The notes below the pieces were generated by a model. That model was not told the origin of the DNA and did not search any database. It saw only the letters and a program-made list of their open reading frames with translations. 64,000 nucleotides of DNA from Bradyrhizobium barranii subsp. apii (lineage in GTDB: Bacteria > Pseudomonadota > Alphaproteobacteria > Rhizobiales > Xanthobacteraceae): the NCBI RefSeq assembly GCF_011516635.5, contig NZ_CP096255.1:8381501-8445500 (forward strand). The letters are read 5' to 3'. Below are positions 55,410-64,000 of the stretch, piece after piece (position 1 is the stretch's first letter; each line of letters begins with the position of its first letter). The position numbers and the translations under genes are program-made.

Positions 55410-57071
55410 CTATCTCCGCGCGTATCCGTACAGGGCGGCCGCATTGTCGGCAGACACCAGGCCGCTCTCGATGTCGTCGTTGACCGCCGTGCGCTCGCGT
55501 TCGGTGGGCGCGCCGATGCCGGCACCGCCCGGCGTCATCACCACCAGCCGGTCATCCGGCGGTACGGTCTGAAAACCCTTGCCGCGCATCTTCTGTCCAG
55601 ACTTCAGGCCGACATAGCCGGCCTCACCGTTCCGACCGCCGTCGCGGCCGCGCGGCGGATGATCGATGCGATCGAATGCAGCGAGGATGTCGAAGGGCGC
55701 ATCGATGCCGCTGCCGACCTCGATGATCTGGCCGAGACCGCCGCGGGTGCGCCCGGCGCCGCCGGAATCCGGGCGAAGCTCCTTGCGCCAGAAGATCAGC
55801 GGCGTTTGCGTCTCCGCGATCTCGACCGGCGTGCCGCGCACGCCGCTGGGATAGGCGGTGGCCGACAGCCCGTCCTTTGCAAAGCGCGCGCCGGTGCCGC
55901 CATTGCTGGTCACCGCCATCGAGAACCCGTAGTTGCCGCCGGCACCTGAGCGGGTCTGTCCGCGAACGTTGAGATTCCACAGGCACGAGGTGCCTTCCGC
56001 GGGTACGCGCTCGGGAATGATCTGGCGCAGGCAGCCGAACACCACGTCCGGCAGCATCTGTCCGACGATGTGACGCGACGCCACGGGCGCCGGCTTCGGC
56101 GCATTCAGGATCGCGCCCGCGGGAGCCGACACCGTCAGCGGCGACAGCGAGCCGGCATTGTTCGGGATCTGCGAGGCGACGACGCAGCCGAGGCCGAACA
56201 CGGTGTAGGCCGTGGTGTAGGACAGGGGCACGTTGATGCCGAACTTCGAGGCGGCCGAGGTGCCGTCGAAATCGACGTGGATGCCCGTCTCGGAGATCGT
56301 CAGCGTCGCCGCGAGCGTCACCGGCGCATCGTAGCCGTCGACGACCATGGTGTTGTGCCAGCTGCCCTTCGGCAGTTTTGCGATCTCGGCCAGCACGGCC
56401 TCGCGCGAGCGGTCGCAGATATAGTCGCCGAGCTCGTCGAGCGTGTCGATCTCGAACTCGGTCATCATCTCGACCAGCCGCTCGCAGCCGACATCGTTGC
56501 AGCCGGCGAGCGAATAGGTGTCGCCCTCGGTGTCGATCGGCAGTCGCGTGTTGGTGCGGATCATCGCCATCAGCGTCTCGTTGACGACGCCCTGGTCGAT
56601 CAGCTTGAGCATGGGGATGTACAGCCCCTCCATGAACACGTCGGTCGCGTCAGGACCGAACCCGATGCCGCCGATGTCCATGAGGTGGCTGGTGCAGGAG
56701 AACAGCGCGACCGGCTTGCCGTCCTTGAAGCAGGGCGTGGTGACGACGAAGTCGTTAAGGTGACCTGTGCCCATCCAGGGATCGTTGGTGATGTAGGCGT
56801 CGCCTTCCTTCATCGTCTCGATCGGGAAATGCGCAATGAAGTGCTTGACCGATTCCGCCATCGAGTTGACGTGGCCGGGCGTGCCGGTCACCGCCTGCGC
56901 CAACATCCGCCCCCTGAGGTCGAACACGCCGGCCGAGAGATCGCCGCACTCGCGCACGATCGGGCTGAAGGCGGTGCGGAGCAGCACCTGCGCCTGCTCC
57001 TCGACCACGGCGATCAGCCGGTGCCACATGATCTGGAGGTCGATCAGGCTCGCGCCATTTGCCTTGCTCAT
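55410..57071 (-). CDS. hydantoinase/oxoprolinase B subunit
   Basis: 553 residues, HyuB/oxoprolinase B family. Recognisable segments: MWHRLIAVVEEQAQVLLRTA, SPIVRECGDLSAGVFDLRGR, GDAYITNDPWMGTGHLNDFV and GGTGARFAKDGLSATAYPSG. It forms an ATP-dependent hydrolase with the A subunit (57074-59158), acting on a cyclic amide such as a hydantoin or 5-oxoproline. Which one is not clear. Its ATG comes two bases after the A-subunit stop. Confidence 0.94.
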   Translation of the reverse strand: MSKANGASLIDLQIMWHRLIAVVEEQAQVLLRTAFSPIVRECGDLSAGVFDLRGRMLAQAVTGTPGHVNSMAESVKHFIAHFPIETMKEGDAYITNDPWMGTGHLNDFVVTTPCFKDGKPVALFSCTSHLMDIGGIGFGPDATDVFMEGLYIPMLKLIDQGVVNETLMAMIRTNTRLPIDTEGDTYSLAGCNDVGCERLVEMMTEFEIDTLDELGDYICDRSREAVLAEIAKLPKGSWHNTMVVDGYDAPVTLAATLTISETGIHVDFDGTSAASKFGINVPLSYTTAYTVFGLGCVVASQIPNNAGSLSPLTVSAPAGAILNAPKPAPVASRHIVGQMLPDVVFGCLRQIIPERVPAEGTSCLWNLNVRGQTRSGAGGNYGFSMAVTSNGGTGARFAKDGLSATAYPSGVRGTPVEIAETQTPLIFWRKELRPDSGGAGRTRGGLGQIIEVGSGIDAPFDILAAFDRIDHPPRGRDGGRNGEAGYVGLKSGQKMRGKGFQTVPPDDRLVVMTPGGAGIGAPTERERTAVNDDIESGLVSADNAAALYGYARR

Positions 57072-57073
57072 GA

Positions 57074-59158
57074 TCAGGCCGCCTTTCGTTCCATGACGAT
57101 GCTGCCGGCACCGTCGATATGAGCGTCAAAACTGTTAGAGACGAAGGTGGACGTCTCGTCCTCGGCGATCACGGCGGGACCCGCAATGGTCGCGCCCGGT
57201 GCCATGTCCTCGCGGCGATAGAGCGGGATCTCGATCACTTCCCCCGCGCGTCCGTCGAAGAATTTGCGGCTGCCCGAGGCCTTGCCGGCGGGCTTGCGCG
57301 CGACGGAAGCGACGACAGAAGGATTGTGCGCATCGGTGGTCGCGAGCACCGACCAGCTCAGAACCTCGATCGCGGCGCCCGGGATCGGCCGCTCGAACAT
57401 CGCCGAATAGTCCGCCTCGAACTTCTGGCGCAGGCCGGCGAGATCGGCCGATGTCAGCCGCCGGTTTGGCAGCTCGACCGAGATCTCGTGGCCCTGGCCG
57501 ACATAGCGCATGAAGGCTGCACGGCGTTCGCGCACCGGCGCACCGGCCGCGCCCGGCTCCACCAGCGCGCGCGCTTCAGTCACCATCTCCTGGAGCAGCT
57601 CCGAGACCCCCTCGGTGTCGAAATCATCGAGGCGGACATGGCGGCTGCGCACCAGCTCGTAGGCAATGGGAGCAGCCAGGAAGCCGACGGCCGAGCCGAC
57701 GCCGGCATTCGAGGGCACGATCACCCGCGAGACGCCGATCTTCTCGGCGACGCGCGCCGCATGCAGCGGCGCGGCACCACCGAAGGCGATCAGCGTGTGC
57801 TGCCCGACGATCTCGCCGCGCTCGACCGCATGCACGCGCGCCGCGCTCGCCATGTTCTCGCAGACGACCTCGTGCACGGCATAGGCCGCGGTTTCCGCCG
57901 ACAGGCCCAACGGTTCACCGACGGCGCGCAACAGCGCCGCCTTCGAAAGCTCCGGGCTGAGCTTGATCGTGCCGCCCGCAAAGGCATCAGGATCGATCAT
58001 ACCGAGGGCTACGTCCGCATCCGTCACGGCCGGACGCTGGCCGCCGCGGCCGTAGCAGGCAGGTCCCGGCTCCGACGAGGCGCTCTCGGGGCCGACAGTG
58101 ACACGCTTCATCGCATCGACATGCGCGATCGAGCCGCCGCCGGCGCCGATCTCGACCATCTCGATCACGGGGATGCGCACCGGCAGGCCGGAGCCCTTCA
58201 GGAAGCGCGCCGCGCGATCGACCTCGAACACGCGCGAGGTCTCGGGCTGGTATTTTTCGATCAGGCAGATTTTTGCGGTCGTGCCGCCCATGTCGAAGGA
58301 CAGCACCTTGCTCTCGCCGAGCCGCGCTGCGATCTGCGCCGCGAAGATCGCGCCGCCGGCGGGACCGGACTCGACGAGGCGCACCGGAAAGCGCCGCGCC
58401 GTCTCGATCGAGGTGACGCCGCCGCCGGAGGTGACGAGATAGATCGCGCCGCGGAACTGCTCGACCTGCAAGGCATCCGCCATGCGGGCGAGATAGCCGT
58501 CGATCAGGGGTTGCACATAGGCGTTGGCGACCGCGGTGGACGTGCGCTCGTATTCACGGATCTCCGGACACACCGCAGAGGACACGGTCACGGAGATGCC
58601 AGGCATCTCCTCACTGAGGATCGCGGCCGTGCGGCGCTCGTGCTCGGGATTGGCGTAGGAGTGCAGGAAGGCGATCGCGACACTCTCGACGTTCAGCGCG
58701 CGCAATTTTGGCGCGAGTGCACGTACTGCCGCCTCGTCCAGCGGGAGGCGAACGGCGCCGTGCGCGTCGATCCGCTCCGGCACGGTGAAGCGGAGCGACC
58801 GCGGCGCCAGCGGCCTCGGCTTGTCGATGCTGAGATCGTACTGGTCATAACGGCTCTCGGTGCCGATATCGAGCACGTCGCGAAAGCCGTTGGTCGCAAT
58901 CAGCGCGGTCTTGGCACCGCGGCGCTCGATGATCGCATTGGTCGCGAGCGTCGTGCCATGAATGAAGACGTCGATGTCGCTCATATGCGCGCGCGCGTCA
59001 GTGAGGATGAGACGCATGCCATCCAGCACCGCCTGCTCCGGCCGCTGCGGCGTCGTCAGCACCTTGCGCGTCTTGCGATCCTGCCCCACGTCCAGCACGA
59101 TGTCGGTGAACGTGCCACCGATATCAACGGCAAGCCGCACCTCGGCTCCCTCAAGCAT
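57074..59158 (-). CDS. hydantoinase/oxoprolinase A subunit
   Basis: 694 residues from the ATG at 59158 (MLEGAEVRLAVDIGGTFTDI), the typical start of HyuA. N-terminal ATP-binding GGTFTD motif, middle HyuA domain with FIHGTTLATNAIIERRGAKT and YLVTSGGGVTSIETARRFPV, and SFDMGGTTAKICLIE of the actin-like fold. The C-terminal domain carries AFGGAAPLHAARVAEKIGVS and NAGVGSAVGFLAAPIAYEL. Works with HyuB. Upstream lies the sirtuin, same strand, not obviously in the same operon. Confidence 0.95.
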   Translation of the reverse strand: MLEGAEVRLAVDIGGTFTDIVLDVGQDRKTRKVLTTPQRPEQAVLDGMRLILTDARAHMSDIDVFIHGTTLATNAIIERRGAKTALIATNGFRDVLDIGTESRYDQYDLSIDKPRPLAPRSLRFTVPERIDAHGAVRLPLDEAAVRALAPKLRALNVESVAIAFLHSYANPEHERRTAAILSEEMPGISVTVSSAVCPEIREYERTSTAVANAYVQPLIDGYLARMADALQVEQFRGAIYLVTSGGGVTSIETARRFPVRLVESGPAGGAIFAAQIAARLGESKVLSFDMGGTTAKICLIEKYQPETSRVFEVDRAARFLKGSGLPVRIPVIEMVEIGAGGGSIAHVDAMKRVTVGPESASSEPGPACYGRGGQRPAVTDADVALGMIDPDAFAGGTIKLSPELSKAALLRAVGEPLGLSAETAAYAVHEVVCENMASAARVHAVERGEIVGQHTLIAFGGAAPLHAARVAEKIGVSRVIVPSNAGVGSAVGFLAAPIAYELVRSRHVRLDDFDTEGVSELLQEMVTEARALVEPGAAGAPVRERRAAFMRYVGQGHEISVELPNRRLTSADLAGLRQKFEADYSAMFERPIPGAAIEVLSWSVLATTDAHNPSVVASVARKPAGKASGSRKFFDGRAGEVIEIPLYRREDMAPGATIAGPAVIAEDETSTFVSNSFDAHIDGAGSIVMERKAA

Positions 59159-59291
59159 TCCAAATTCTCCGTGCTGATCGACAAACTGTGCGAAAACCGC
59201 AGCAATTTTCATACCAGCGACAACGCCCGGGGTGAAGCGTCCGAGCCGTTTTGCGTGGCACCTATGCGGTAGAAGGGTGCGGCCCACGCGC

Positions 59292-60113
59292 TCAGAGCAG
59301 GAATGCAAGCGCCGCCTCGCAGCGCTCCTCGACCTTGAGCGTGAGGAGATCGTCGGCGCGGGTGCGTCCGAGATTGACCGCGGCGATCGGGATCTGCCGG
59401 TTCGCGGCAGCCTGCACGAAGCGGAATCCGGAATAGACCATCAGCGAGGAGCCGACGATCAGCATGGCGTCGGCCTGCGCCAGATGATCCTGCGCGGTGG
59501 CGACCACATCGCGCGGGACGTTCTCGCCGAAGAACACGACGTCGGGCTTGAGGATGCCGCCGCAGGCTTCGCAGGCGGGCACCTTGAACGAGGAAAAATC
59601 CGCATGCTCGAGATCGGCGTCACCATCAGGCGCATCGGCGGCGTCGAGCGTCAGCCATTCCGCATTGGCACGGCCGAGCCTATCCTGGAATTCGTTGCGC
59701 GGGGTCTTCGCTCCGCAGCCCATGCAGCGCACCAGATCGAGCCGGCCATGCAGGTCGATCACCTGCCGGTGGCCGGCGGATTGATGCAACCGGTCGACGT
59801 TCTGGGTCAGCAGCATCTCGCAGCGCCCGCTCGCCTCGAGACGGGCGAGCGCATGATGCGCATCGTTCGGCCTCGCCTGGCCGAACCGCCGCCAGCCGAT
59901 CAGGCTGCGCGCCCAATAGCGCTGGCGCGTAGGCTCTTCCGACATGAAGGCCTGAAAATTGACCGGCTGGGTCCGCTTCCAGTTGCCGTGGCTGTCGCGA
60001 TAATCGGGAATGCCCGAATTGGTGCTGCAGCCGGCGCCGGTCAGCACGAACAGACGTTCGTGCCGGCCGACGAAATCTTCGAGCGAACGGTTTGCCTGCG
60101 GAGGGTTTGCCAT
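59292..60113 (-). CDS. NAD-dependent deacetylase, Sir2 family
   Basis: 273 residues from the ATG at 60113. Removes acyl groups from lysines using NAD. Motifs: GAGCSTNSGIPDYRDSHGNW (NAD and acetyl-lysine site), TQNVDRLHQSAG, the catalytic His in VIDLHGRLDLVRC, and a zinc ribbon CMGC...CEAC. Also GGILKPDVVFFGENVP and VGSSLMVYSGFRFV. Length and domain order fit a bacterial sirtuin of the class II/IV type. Confidence 0.95.
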   Translation of the reverse strand: MANPPQANRSLEDFVGRHERLFVLTGAGCSTNSGIPDYRDSHGNWKRTQPVNFQAFMSEEPTRQRYWARSLIGWRRFGQARPNDAHHALARLEASGRCEMLLTQNVDRLHQSAGHRQVIDLHGRLDLVRCMGCGAKTPRNEFQDRLGRANAEWLTLDAADAPDGDADLEHADFSSFKVPACEACGGILKPDVVFFGENVPRDVVATAQDHLAQADAMLIVGSSLMVYSGFRFVQAAANRQIPIAAVNLGRTRADDLLTLKVEERCEAALAFLL

Positions 60114-60298
60114 GGCGCAGATGTAGTTCACGCCGTGTCGTTTTGCCAGATCACTCCCGCGCCAGCAGCTCGAAGCCGGCGATCAGCTTTTGGCCTGCGT
60201 CAGCCCGAGCAGGTCGGCCAGAGCCTCCACGCCTCCCATATTCATGACGGGGCACATTGGCAAACCAGTGACCGCTACCGGGCGGCGTTCCAATCGGA

Positions 60299-60670
60299 TC
60301 AGGCGCGCCGGTGAAATGCCGGCGGCAACGGCTCGCGCACCAGTTCGCTGAGATTCAAGGTCTCCCCGCTTTCCGCAATGTCCGAGAACAACACCTCGAC
60401 AAACGGATGCTGACGGTTGAACGCGGTGCCCCGCTGGTATTTGGCGCTCACGATGCGCTCAAGCGCGGCAAAGTTCCGTTTCCCAAGCGCGTTGTATTGC
60501 TTCCGGAACAAACTCTGACGTCCGCCACTATGCTCGATCGATTCAGCCCAAACGTCCATCACCTTGCGACTGACGAACGCCTCGATTTCTCCCGTGCCTT
60601 CCTGGGCAAGAAGCCGCAGCCCGTCCATGGCATGCGGCTCTTCATCGATACGGAATTTTGTCAGTGCCAT
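60299..60670 (-). CDS. uncharacterised protein
   Basis: 123 residues from the ATG at 60670: MALTKFRIDEEPHAMDGLRL, EIEAFVSRKVMDVWAESIEH, RKQYNALGKRNFAALERIVS and PFVEVLFSDIAESGETLNLS. No signal peptide or membrane helix. I recognise no family. AGGATCC lies upstream of the start. Confidence 0.65.
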   Translation of the reverse strand: MALTKFRIDEEPHAMDGLRLLAQEGTGEIEAFVSRKVMDVWAESIEHSGGRQSLFRKQYNALGKRNFAALERIVSAKYQRGTAFNRQHPFVEVLFSDIAESGETLNLSELVREPLPPAFHRRA

Positions 60671-60745
60671 CGGGATCCTCCTGTTGCTTGCGTCCGTATG
60701 CTTTGCGAACCGCGCCTCTCGCTCCGCCCCCGAACACGTCACGCG

Positions 60746-61150
60746 TCAGATCTTGGCGGGATCGGCGTCGTGCCTATGCTTGTGAAGAAACCGGGCAATC
60801 TGCCCACGGAGCGCCGCCGTATCCAGCAATGTCCCAACCGATCCGGCCGTGTCGAAGATCTCCCGCTGGAGCGTCGTCGGCAATGAATTCCATTGCATGA
60901 TGACGGCCGCACCGAGACAACGCAAAACGCGCTCTTCCTCCGCCGCGAGGGCTGCGCCGCGCAGTCGCTCCGTCCCCCCGGCATTGACTGCATCCACGTA
61001 TTGGTCCGCGAGCATCTGCTCGTTGTCCGCGCGCGATGTGTGGCTGTCCTGCAGTTGCTCGAATTTGCGCGTATCAGCTTTGCCGGGCGAATTCCTCGCC
61101 AGTTCGCCATACGCGGCCGCTTTTGCACGATACTGCAGAAATTTAAACAT
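60746..61150 (-). CDS. uncharacterised protein
   Basis: 134 residues from the ATG at 61150: MFKFLQYRAKAAAYGELARN, SHTSRADNEQMLADQYVDAV, LRGAALAAEEERVLRCLGAA and ARFLHKHRHDADPAKI. Helix-rich with a charged His/Asp tail that might bind metal. No family recognised. Preceded by another small ORF on the same strand. Confidence 0.6.
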   Translation of the reverse strand: MFKFLQYRAKAAAYGELARNSPGKADTRKFEQLQDSHTSRADNEQMLADQYVDAVNAGGTERLRGAALAAEEERVLRCLGAAVIMQWNSLPTTLQREIFDTAGSVGTLLDTAALRGQIARFLHKHRHDADPAKI

Positions 61151-61160
61151 GCGGACTCCT

Positions 61161-61391
61161 TCAACAGCGATCCTTCGCCGCCGAGAAATACGTGAGGATT
61201 TCAGCGGCATTTCCGAGAATCGCTGCCCGGCGCATTGCCACCGTGCGCTTGTCTCCCGACGGCATCTTGCGGGCAAGGTCGAGGGCGTTGATCGCCCTGG
61301 CGCTCAACTCGCAAGCCAAAGAGGCCGGGATCGATTCTGACGAGCTGCTTGCTTGAGCCGATGGCGAAGGCACGCCAAGACCGGCTACCAT
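61161..61391 (-). CDS. uncharacterised small protein
   Basis: A 76-residue ORF, MVAGLGVPSPSAQASSSSES, then LACELSARAINALDLARKMP. Ser-rich start and a short amphipathic helix; ten bases before the 134-residue gene. No homology known. A longer start at 61460 is possible. Support is modest. Confidence 0.45.
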   Translation of the reverse strand: MVAGLGVPSPSAQASSSSESIPASLACELSARAINALDLARKMPSGDKRTVAMRRAAILGNAAEILTYFSAAKDRC

Positions 61392-61817
61392 TGTATGAGC
61401 ATCGATGCGGCGATCAACACCACGAAGAAAACCGGCAGCAAGACCGGAGGTACGAGCCACTCGCGAAGGCTGAATCTAGGGGAATCCGACATACTGACCG
61501 CCTGTTGGTTCCGGCGGGAGCGCAATGCTCTCAGTCACCGATGACAGCCGAGGGGCGCGCGGTGATAAACTGTATGTAGTGATCCCTTCGCCGAATAGCG
61601 AGGCTTATCAAGAAACTATTTGTCGCGATCGGCATTGAATCGGATTGCTGCCCTGTTGCCAAATCTTCATTTGAGAGAGGCGCAACCGGCGCGTCTTCGT
61701 CTGGACGGAACGTCCGTGTTCCTGACGTACGCGGGTCGAGCGTCGGCCACCCGGCGAGCCCCGACTCAAACGGCGAAAAGGCTGGCGCGCGGCACCTGCA
61801 ACCTGATCGGCCTGACC

Positions 61818-62078
61818 ATGATCGACTTTCCAAATCACAGCCGCTCGTATGACCGGACGCGGCATGCCGTGCGGTTCTGGGGACACGACAGCGCCATCGA
61901 GGCCTCGTTCTTCATCGACGAAGACGCATTGAAGCGGATTCAACCGGGTACCCATTCCAGCGAATCGGGATTTCTGATCGCGTTCGATTCCAACCGCGAC
62001 TTGATATGTGCCGCTGCGGCCAAAAAGTATGTCCGCGGCAGCCGGGGCTCCTACGACCTGCTCGCGGGAGATTTTTGA
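61818..62078 (+). CDS. DUF1488 protein
   Basis: 86 residues from the ATG at 61818: MIDFPNHSRSYDRTRHAVRF, GHDSAIEASFFIDEDALKRI and AAAKKYVRGSRGSYDLLAGD. Matches the DUF1488 family common in Bradyrhizobium; function unknown. The extension to 61620 is Arg-rich and not part of the family, so the later ATG was chosen. Confidence 0.8.
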   Translation: MIDFPNHSRSYDRTRHAVRFWGHDSAIEASFFIDEDALKRIQPGTHSSESGFLIAFDSNRDLICAAAAKKYVRGSRGSYDLLAGDF

Positions 62079-62130
62079 AGCGGTCGGCACGGGGTGATGA
62101 GTTCGTGGCTTCGGTCGTGAATCCACGTTT

Positions 62131-62967
62131 CTAGCTCGCCCAGTTCTCGCGAAACTCGGGGAACAGCGTCAGGCCTCCGCAGGCGTAAATGGTCTGGCCC
62201 GTGATGTAGCTGGCGTCATCCGAGGCGAGGAAGGCGAACACGGCGGCGATCTCTTCCGGCGTGCCGACCCGTCCCAGCGGAATGTGGCTGGTGACGACGC
62301 CGCGCTTGACGGGATCACCGGTCCAGGCCGCGTTGATCGGCGTGTCGATCGCGCCCGGGCCGACCGCATTGACGCGAATGCCGCGGCCGGCGAATTCCAG
62401 CGCCAGCGTGCGCGTCAGATTGGCGATGCCGCCCTTGCTGATCGAATAGGCGAGATAGCCCGGCTTCGGGATGATCTGGTGGACGCTGGAGCAGTTGATG
62501 ATGCTGCCGCCTCCGCCGCGCGCGACGAAATGGGCAAGCGCCTTCTGCGCGCAGACCACGGCGCCGTTGAGATTGACGTCGATGATGCGGCGGTAGGTGT
62601 CGATGTCGAGCGCCTCGCTCGGCGACTCCCGCTGGAAGCCGGCATTGTTGACGAGACAGTCGAGCCGCTTCCAGCGCGAAAGCACTGTCTCGAACATCGC
62701 GGCGACCTCCTGCTCATTGCTGACATCGGCCCTGACGACGACATGATCGAGCTTGCCGTGGCCGCGGTCAGCCGATCCTGTCCTTGCGAGCGCGAGCGTC
62801 TCCTCGGCCCTCTCGGGGTGATCGACATAGTTGATGGCGACGGTCGCGCCCTCCTGCGCGAGCCGAATGGCGATGGCGCGGCCGATGCCTTGCGAGGCAC
62901 CGGTCACCAGCGCGTATTGGCCGACGAGGCGGGAGGAAAACGGGGTCGAGCGATCGGTCTGCGGCAT
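62131..62967 (-). CDS. SDR family oxidoreductase
   Basis: 278 residues from the ATG at 62967 (GGAGAAAG upstream). Classical SDR with TGASQGIGRAIAIRLAQEGA, NNAGFQRESP, Ser in INCSSVHQIIP and YSISKGG, then GPGAIDTPINAAW and SYITGQTIYACGGLTLFPEF. Tetrad complete. Resembles glucose 1-dehydrogenase-like enzymes. Downstream of the permease gene on the same strand, perhaps in one transcript. Confidence 0.93.
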   Translation of the reverse strand: MPQTDRSTPFSSRLVGQYALVTGASQGIGRAIAIRLAQEGATVAINYVDHPERAEETLALARTGSADRGHGKLDHVVVRADVSNEQEVAAMFETVLSRWKRLDCLVNNAGFQRESPSEALDIDTYRRIIDVNLNGAVVCAQKALAHFVARGGGGSIINCSSVHQIIPKPGYLAYSISKGGIANLTRTLALEFAGRGIRVNAVGPGAIDTPINAAWTGDPVKRGVVTSHIPLGRVGTPEEIAAVFAFLASDDASYITGQTIYACGGLTLFPEFRENWAS

Positions 62968-63041
62968 GAGCTTTCTCCGGGGATGCTTCATCATGGACGG
63001 AACCGGCGTTTTGTTCCATCCCGCTTGCGCATCGCAGGGAT

Positions 63042-64000
63042 TCACCCGGCGCGGCGCGCGAGCGGCGAGGTCAGGATCTGGTAGAGAATGATGGCGCCGA
63101 AGGTCGCCGTGCCGATCCCGCCGATCGTAAACGCGCCGAATTTGAACGTGAGGTCGCCGGCGCCCGCGGTCAGCGCCACGGCGACGGTGATCAGGTTCGC
63201 AGGATTGGCGAAATCCACCTTGTTCTCGACCCAGATCCGTCCGGCCATCGCGGCGATCAATCCGAACAGCACGATCGAGAGGCCGCCGATGACGGGGCCG
63301 GGAATCGACAGGATCAGTGCGCCGAACTTCGGCGAGAAGCCGAGCAGGATCGAGACCGTGGCCGCGAATGCAAACAACAGTGTCGAATAGACCTTCGTCG
63401 CCGCCATGACGCCGATGTTCTCGGCATAGGTGGTGACGCCGGTGCCGCCGCCGCAGGCCGCCACGATGGTCGCGAGGCTGTCGGCGAACAGGGCGCGGCC
63501 GAGATAGCCATCGAGGCTCCGGCCCGTCATCGCGCCGACGGCCTTGATGTGACCGAGGTTCTCGGCGACGAGGATGACCGCAACCGGCGCGATCAGAAAG
63601 ATTGCATCGGCCTGGAAGGTCGGCGTGGTAAAGCTTGGCATGCCCAACCACGGCGCGGCCGCGAGCTGCGCGAAGTCGATCGGCTTGCCGAAGCCGAGGC
63701 CGTTCGCGAACAGCAGGTACAGGAGATATCCGCCGATCGCACCGAGGATGATCGGCAGGCGGCGCCACAGGCCTGGAGCGGCAACGGCCACCACGCCGAT
63801 GATCAGAACCGTCGCGAGCCCGATCCAGGTGTCGAACGCGTTGACGCTCACCGCCTTGACCGCCACGGGCGCGAGATTGAGGCCGATCGCGGCGACCACG
63901 GCCCCGGTGACGGCCGGCGGCATCAGGCGCTCGACCCAGCCAACGCCGGACCACATCACGATCAGCGCGATCACACCGTAGAGCACGCCGGCGCCAACGA
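63042..64000 (-). CDS. NCS2 nucleobase permease, partial
   Basis: Uracil/xanthine permease (NCS2/SLC23 family), lacking its N-terminus, which lies beyond the window end. About 319 residues visible with many hydrophobic helices. Signature segments: AVILVAENLGHIKAVGAMTG (the ENxGH substrate region), CGGGTGVTTYAENIGVMAAT and IPGPVIGGLSIVLFGLIAAM. Resembles the RutG pyrimidine permeases; exact substrate uncertain. Confidence 0.9.
   Translation of the reverse strand, partial: VGAGVLYGVIALIVMWSGVGWVERLMPPAVTGAVVAAIGLNLAPVAVKAVSVNAFDTWIGLATVLIIGVVAVAAPGLWRRLPIILGAIGGYLLYLLFANGLGFGKPIDFAQLAAAPWLGMPSFTTPTFQADAIFLIAPVAVILVAENLGHIKAVGAMTGRSLDGYLGRALFADSLATIVAACGGGTGVTTYAENIGVMAATKVYSTLLFAFAATVSILLGFSPKFGALILSIPGPVIGGLSIVLFGLIAAMAGRIWVENKVDFANPANLITVAVALTAGAGDLTFKFGAFTIGGIGTATFGAIILYQILTSPLARRAG

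Noticed and set aside
57119..59272. 717-residue forward ORF opposite the hydantoinase A gene
   Set aside because: Antisense of a conserved gene, with Arg/His/Gly-rich shadow composition.

Overview
The window is high-GC alphaproteobacterial chromosome and most resembles Bradyrhizobium or a close relative. I base this on the DUF1036, DUF1244, DUF1488 and DUF2852 proteins, the class III cyclases fused to TolB-like and TPR regions, the tol-pal/tilS/ftsH block, and the many large intergenic palindromes of the kind found across Bradyrhizobium genomes. No rRNA, tRNA, CRISPR array or prophage was seen. Species was not determined.

Layout. 1-6100: a frameshifted DUF1244 gene, a DUF1036 gene overlapping pyruvate kinase, an IS1380-family element placed exactly at the pyk stop codon, a TetR regulator and an orphan Flp pilin. 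6100-13100: a multi-span membrane protein, then an accessory stretch with a small membrane protein, gene remnants, a frameshifted VOC gene and two cyclase-TolB-TPR regulators facing each other, bounded by a 113-bp direct repeat. 13100-17000: two alpha/beta hydrolases and a TetR/EamA exporter pair with matching palindromic operators. 17000-29600 (all minus strand): tolQ-tolR-tolA-tolB, a GGDEF-EAL protein, a FeeM-like N-acyl amino acid synthase, pal, cpoB, tilS and ftsH. 29600-38300: gamma-glutamyltransferase, an atypical SDR, serine acetyltransferase, three small membrane ORFs, a DUF2852/TetR pair with a shared operator, two YCII-type proteins, an IS5-family element and an NTF2-like protein. 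38300-49200: a soluble three-PAS chemoreceptor, cupin, SDR, small secreted and membrane proteins, a VOC/SRPBCC/ECF42 sigma/DGPF cluster (the DGPF gene is frameshifted), a 2-hydroxyacid dehydrogenase, and a TetR/GST divergent pair. 49200-55400: a PQQ alcohol dehydrogenase, cytochrome c and periplasmic binding protein operon, divergent from a DUF4403/lipase-like pair. 55400-64000: hydantoinase/oxoprolinase A and B subunits, a sirtuin, several small uncharacterised genes, an SDR, and an NCS2 permease cut by the window edge.

How the genes work together. The Tol-Pal block acts in envelope constriction and outer-membrane integrity and is followed by housekeeping tilS and ftsH. The PQQ dehydrogenase hands electrons to the neighbouring cytochrome c, with the binding protein as accessory factor. 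Three local TetR regulators sit beside their probable targets (EamA exporter, DUF2852, GST) with recognisable operators. The ECF42 sigma factor is translationally coupled to its DGPF partner, which is broken here. I found no wholly unknown multi-gene system. The best leads are the tolB-pal gap carrying c-di-GMP and N-acyl amino acid genes, the PQQ dehydrogenase lacking the usual vicinal cysteines, the TetR operators, and a set of very small membrane ORFs.
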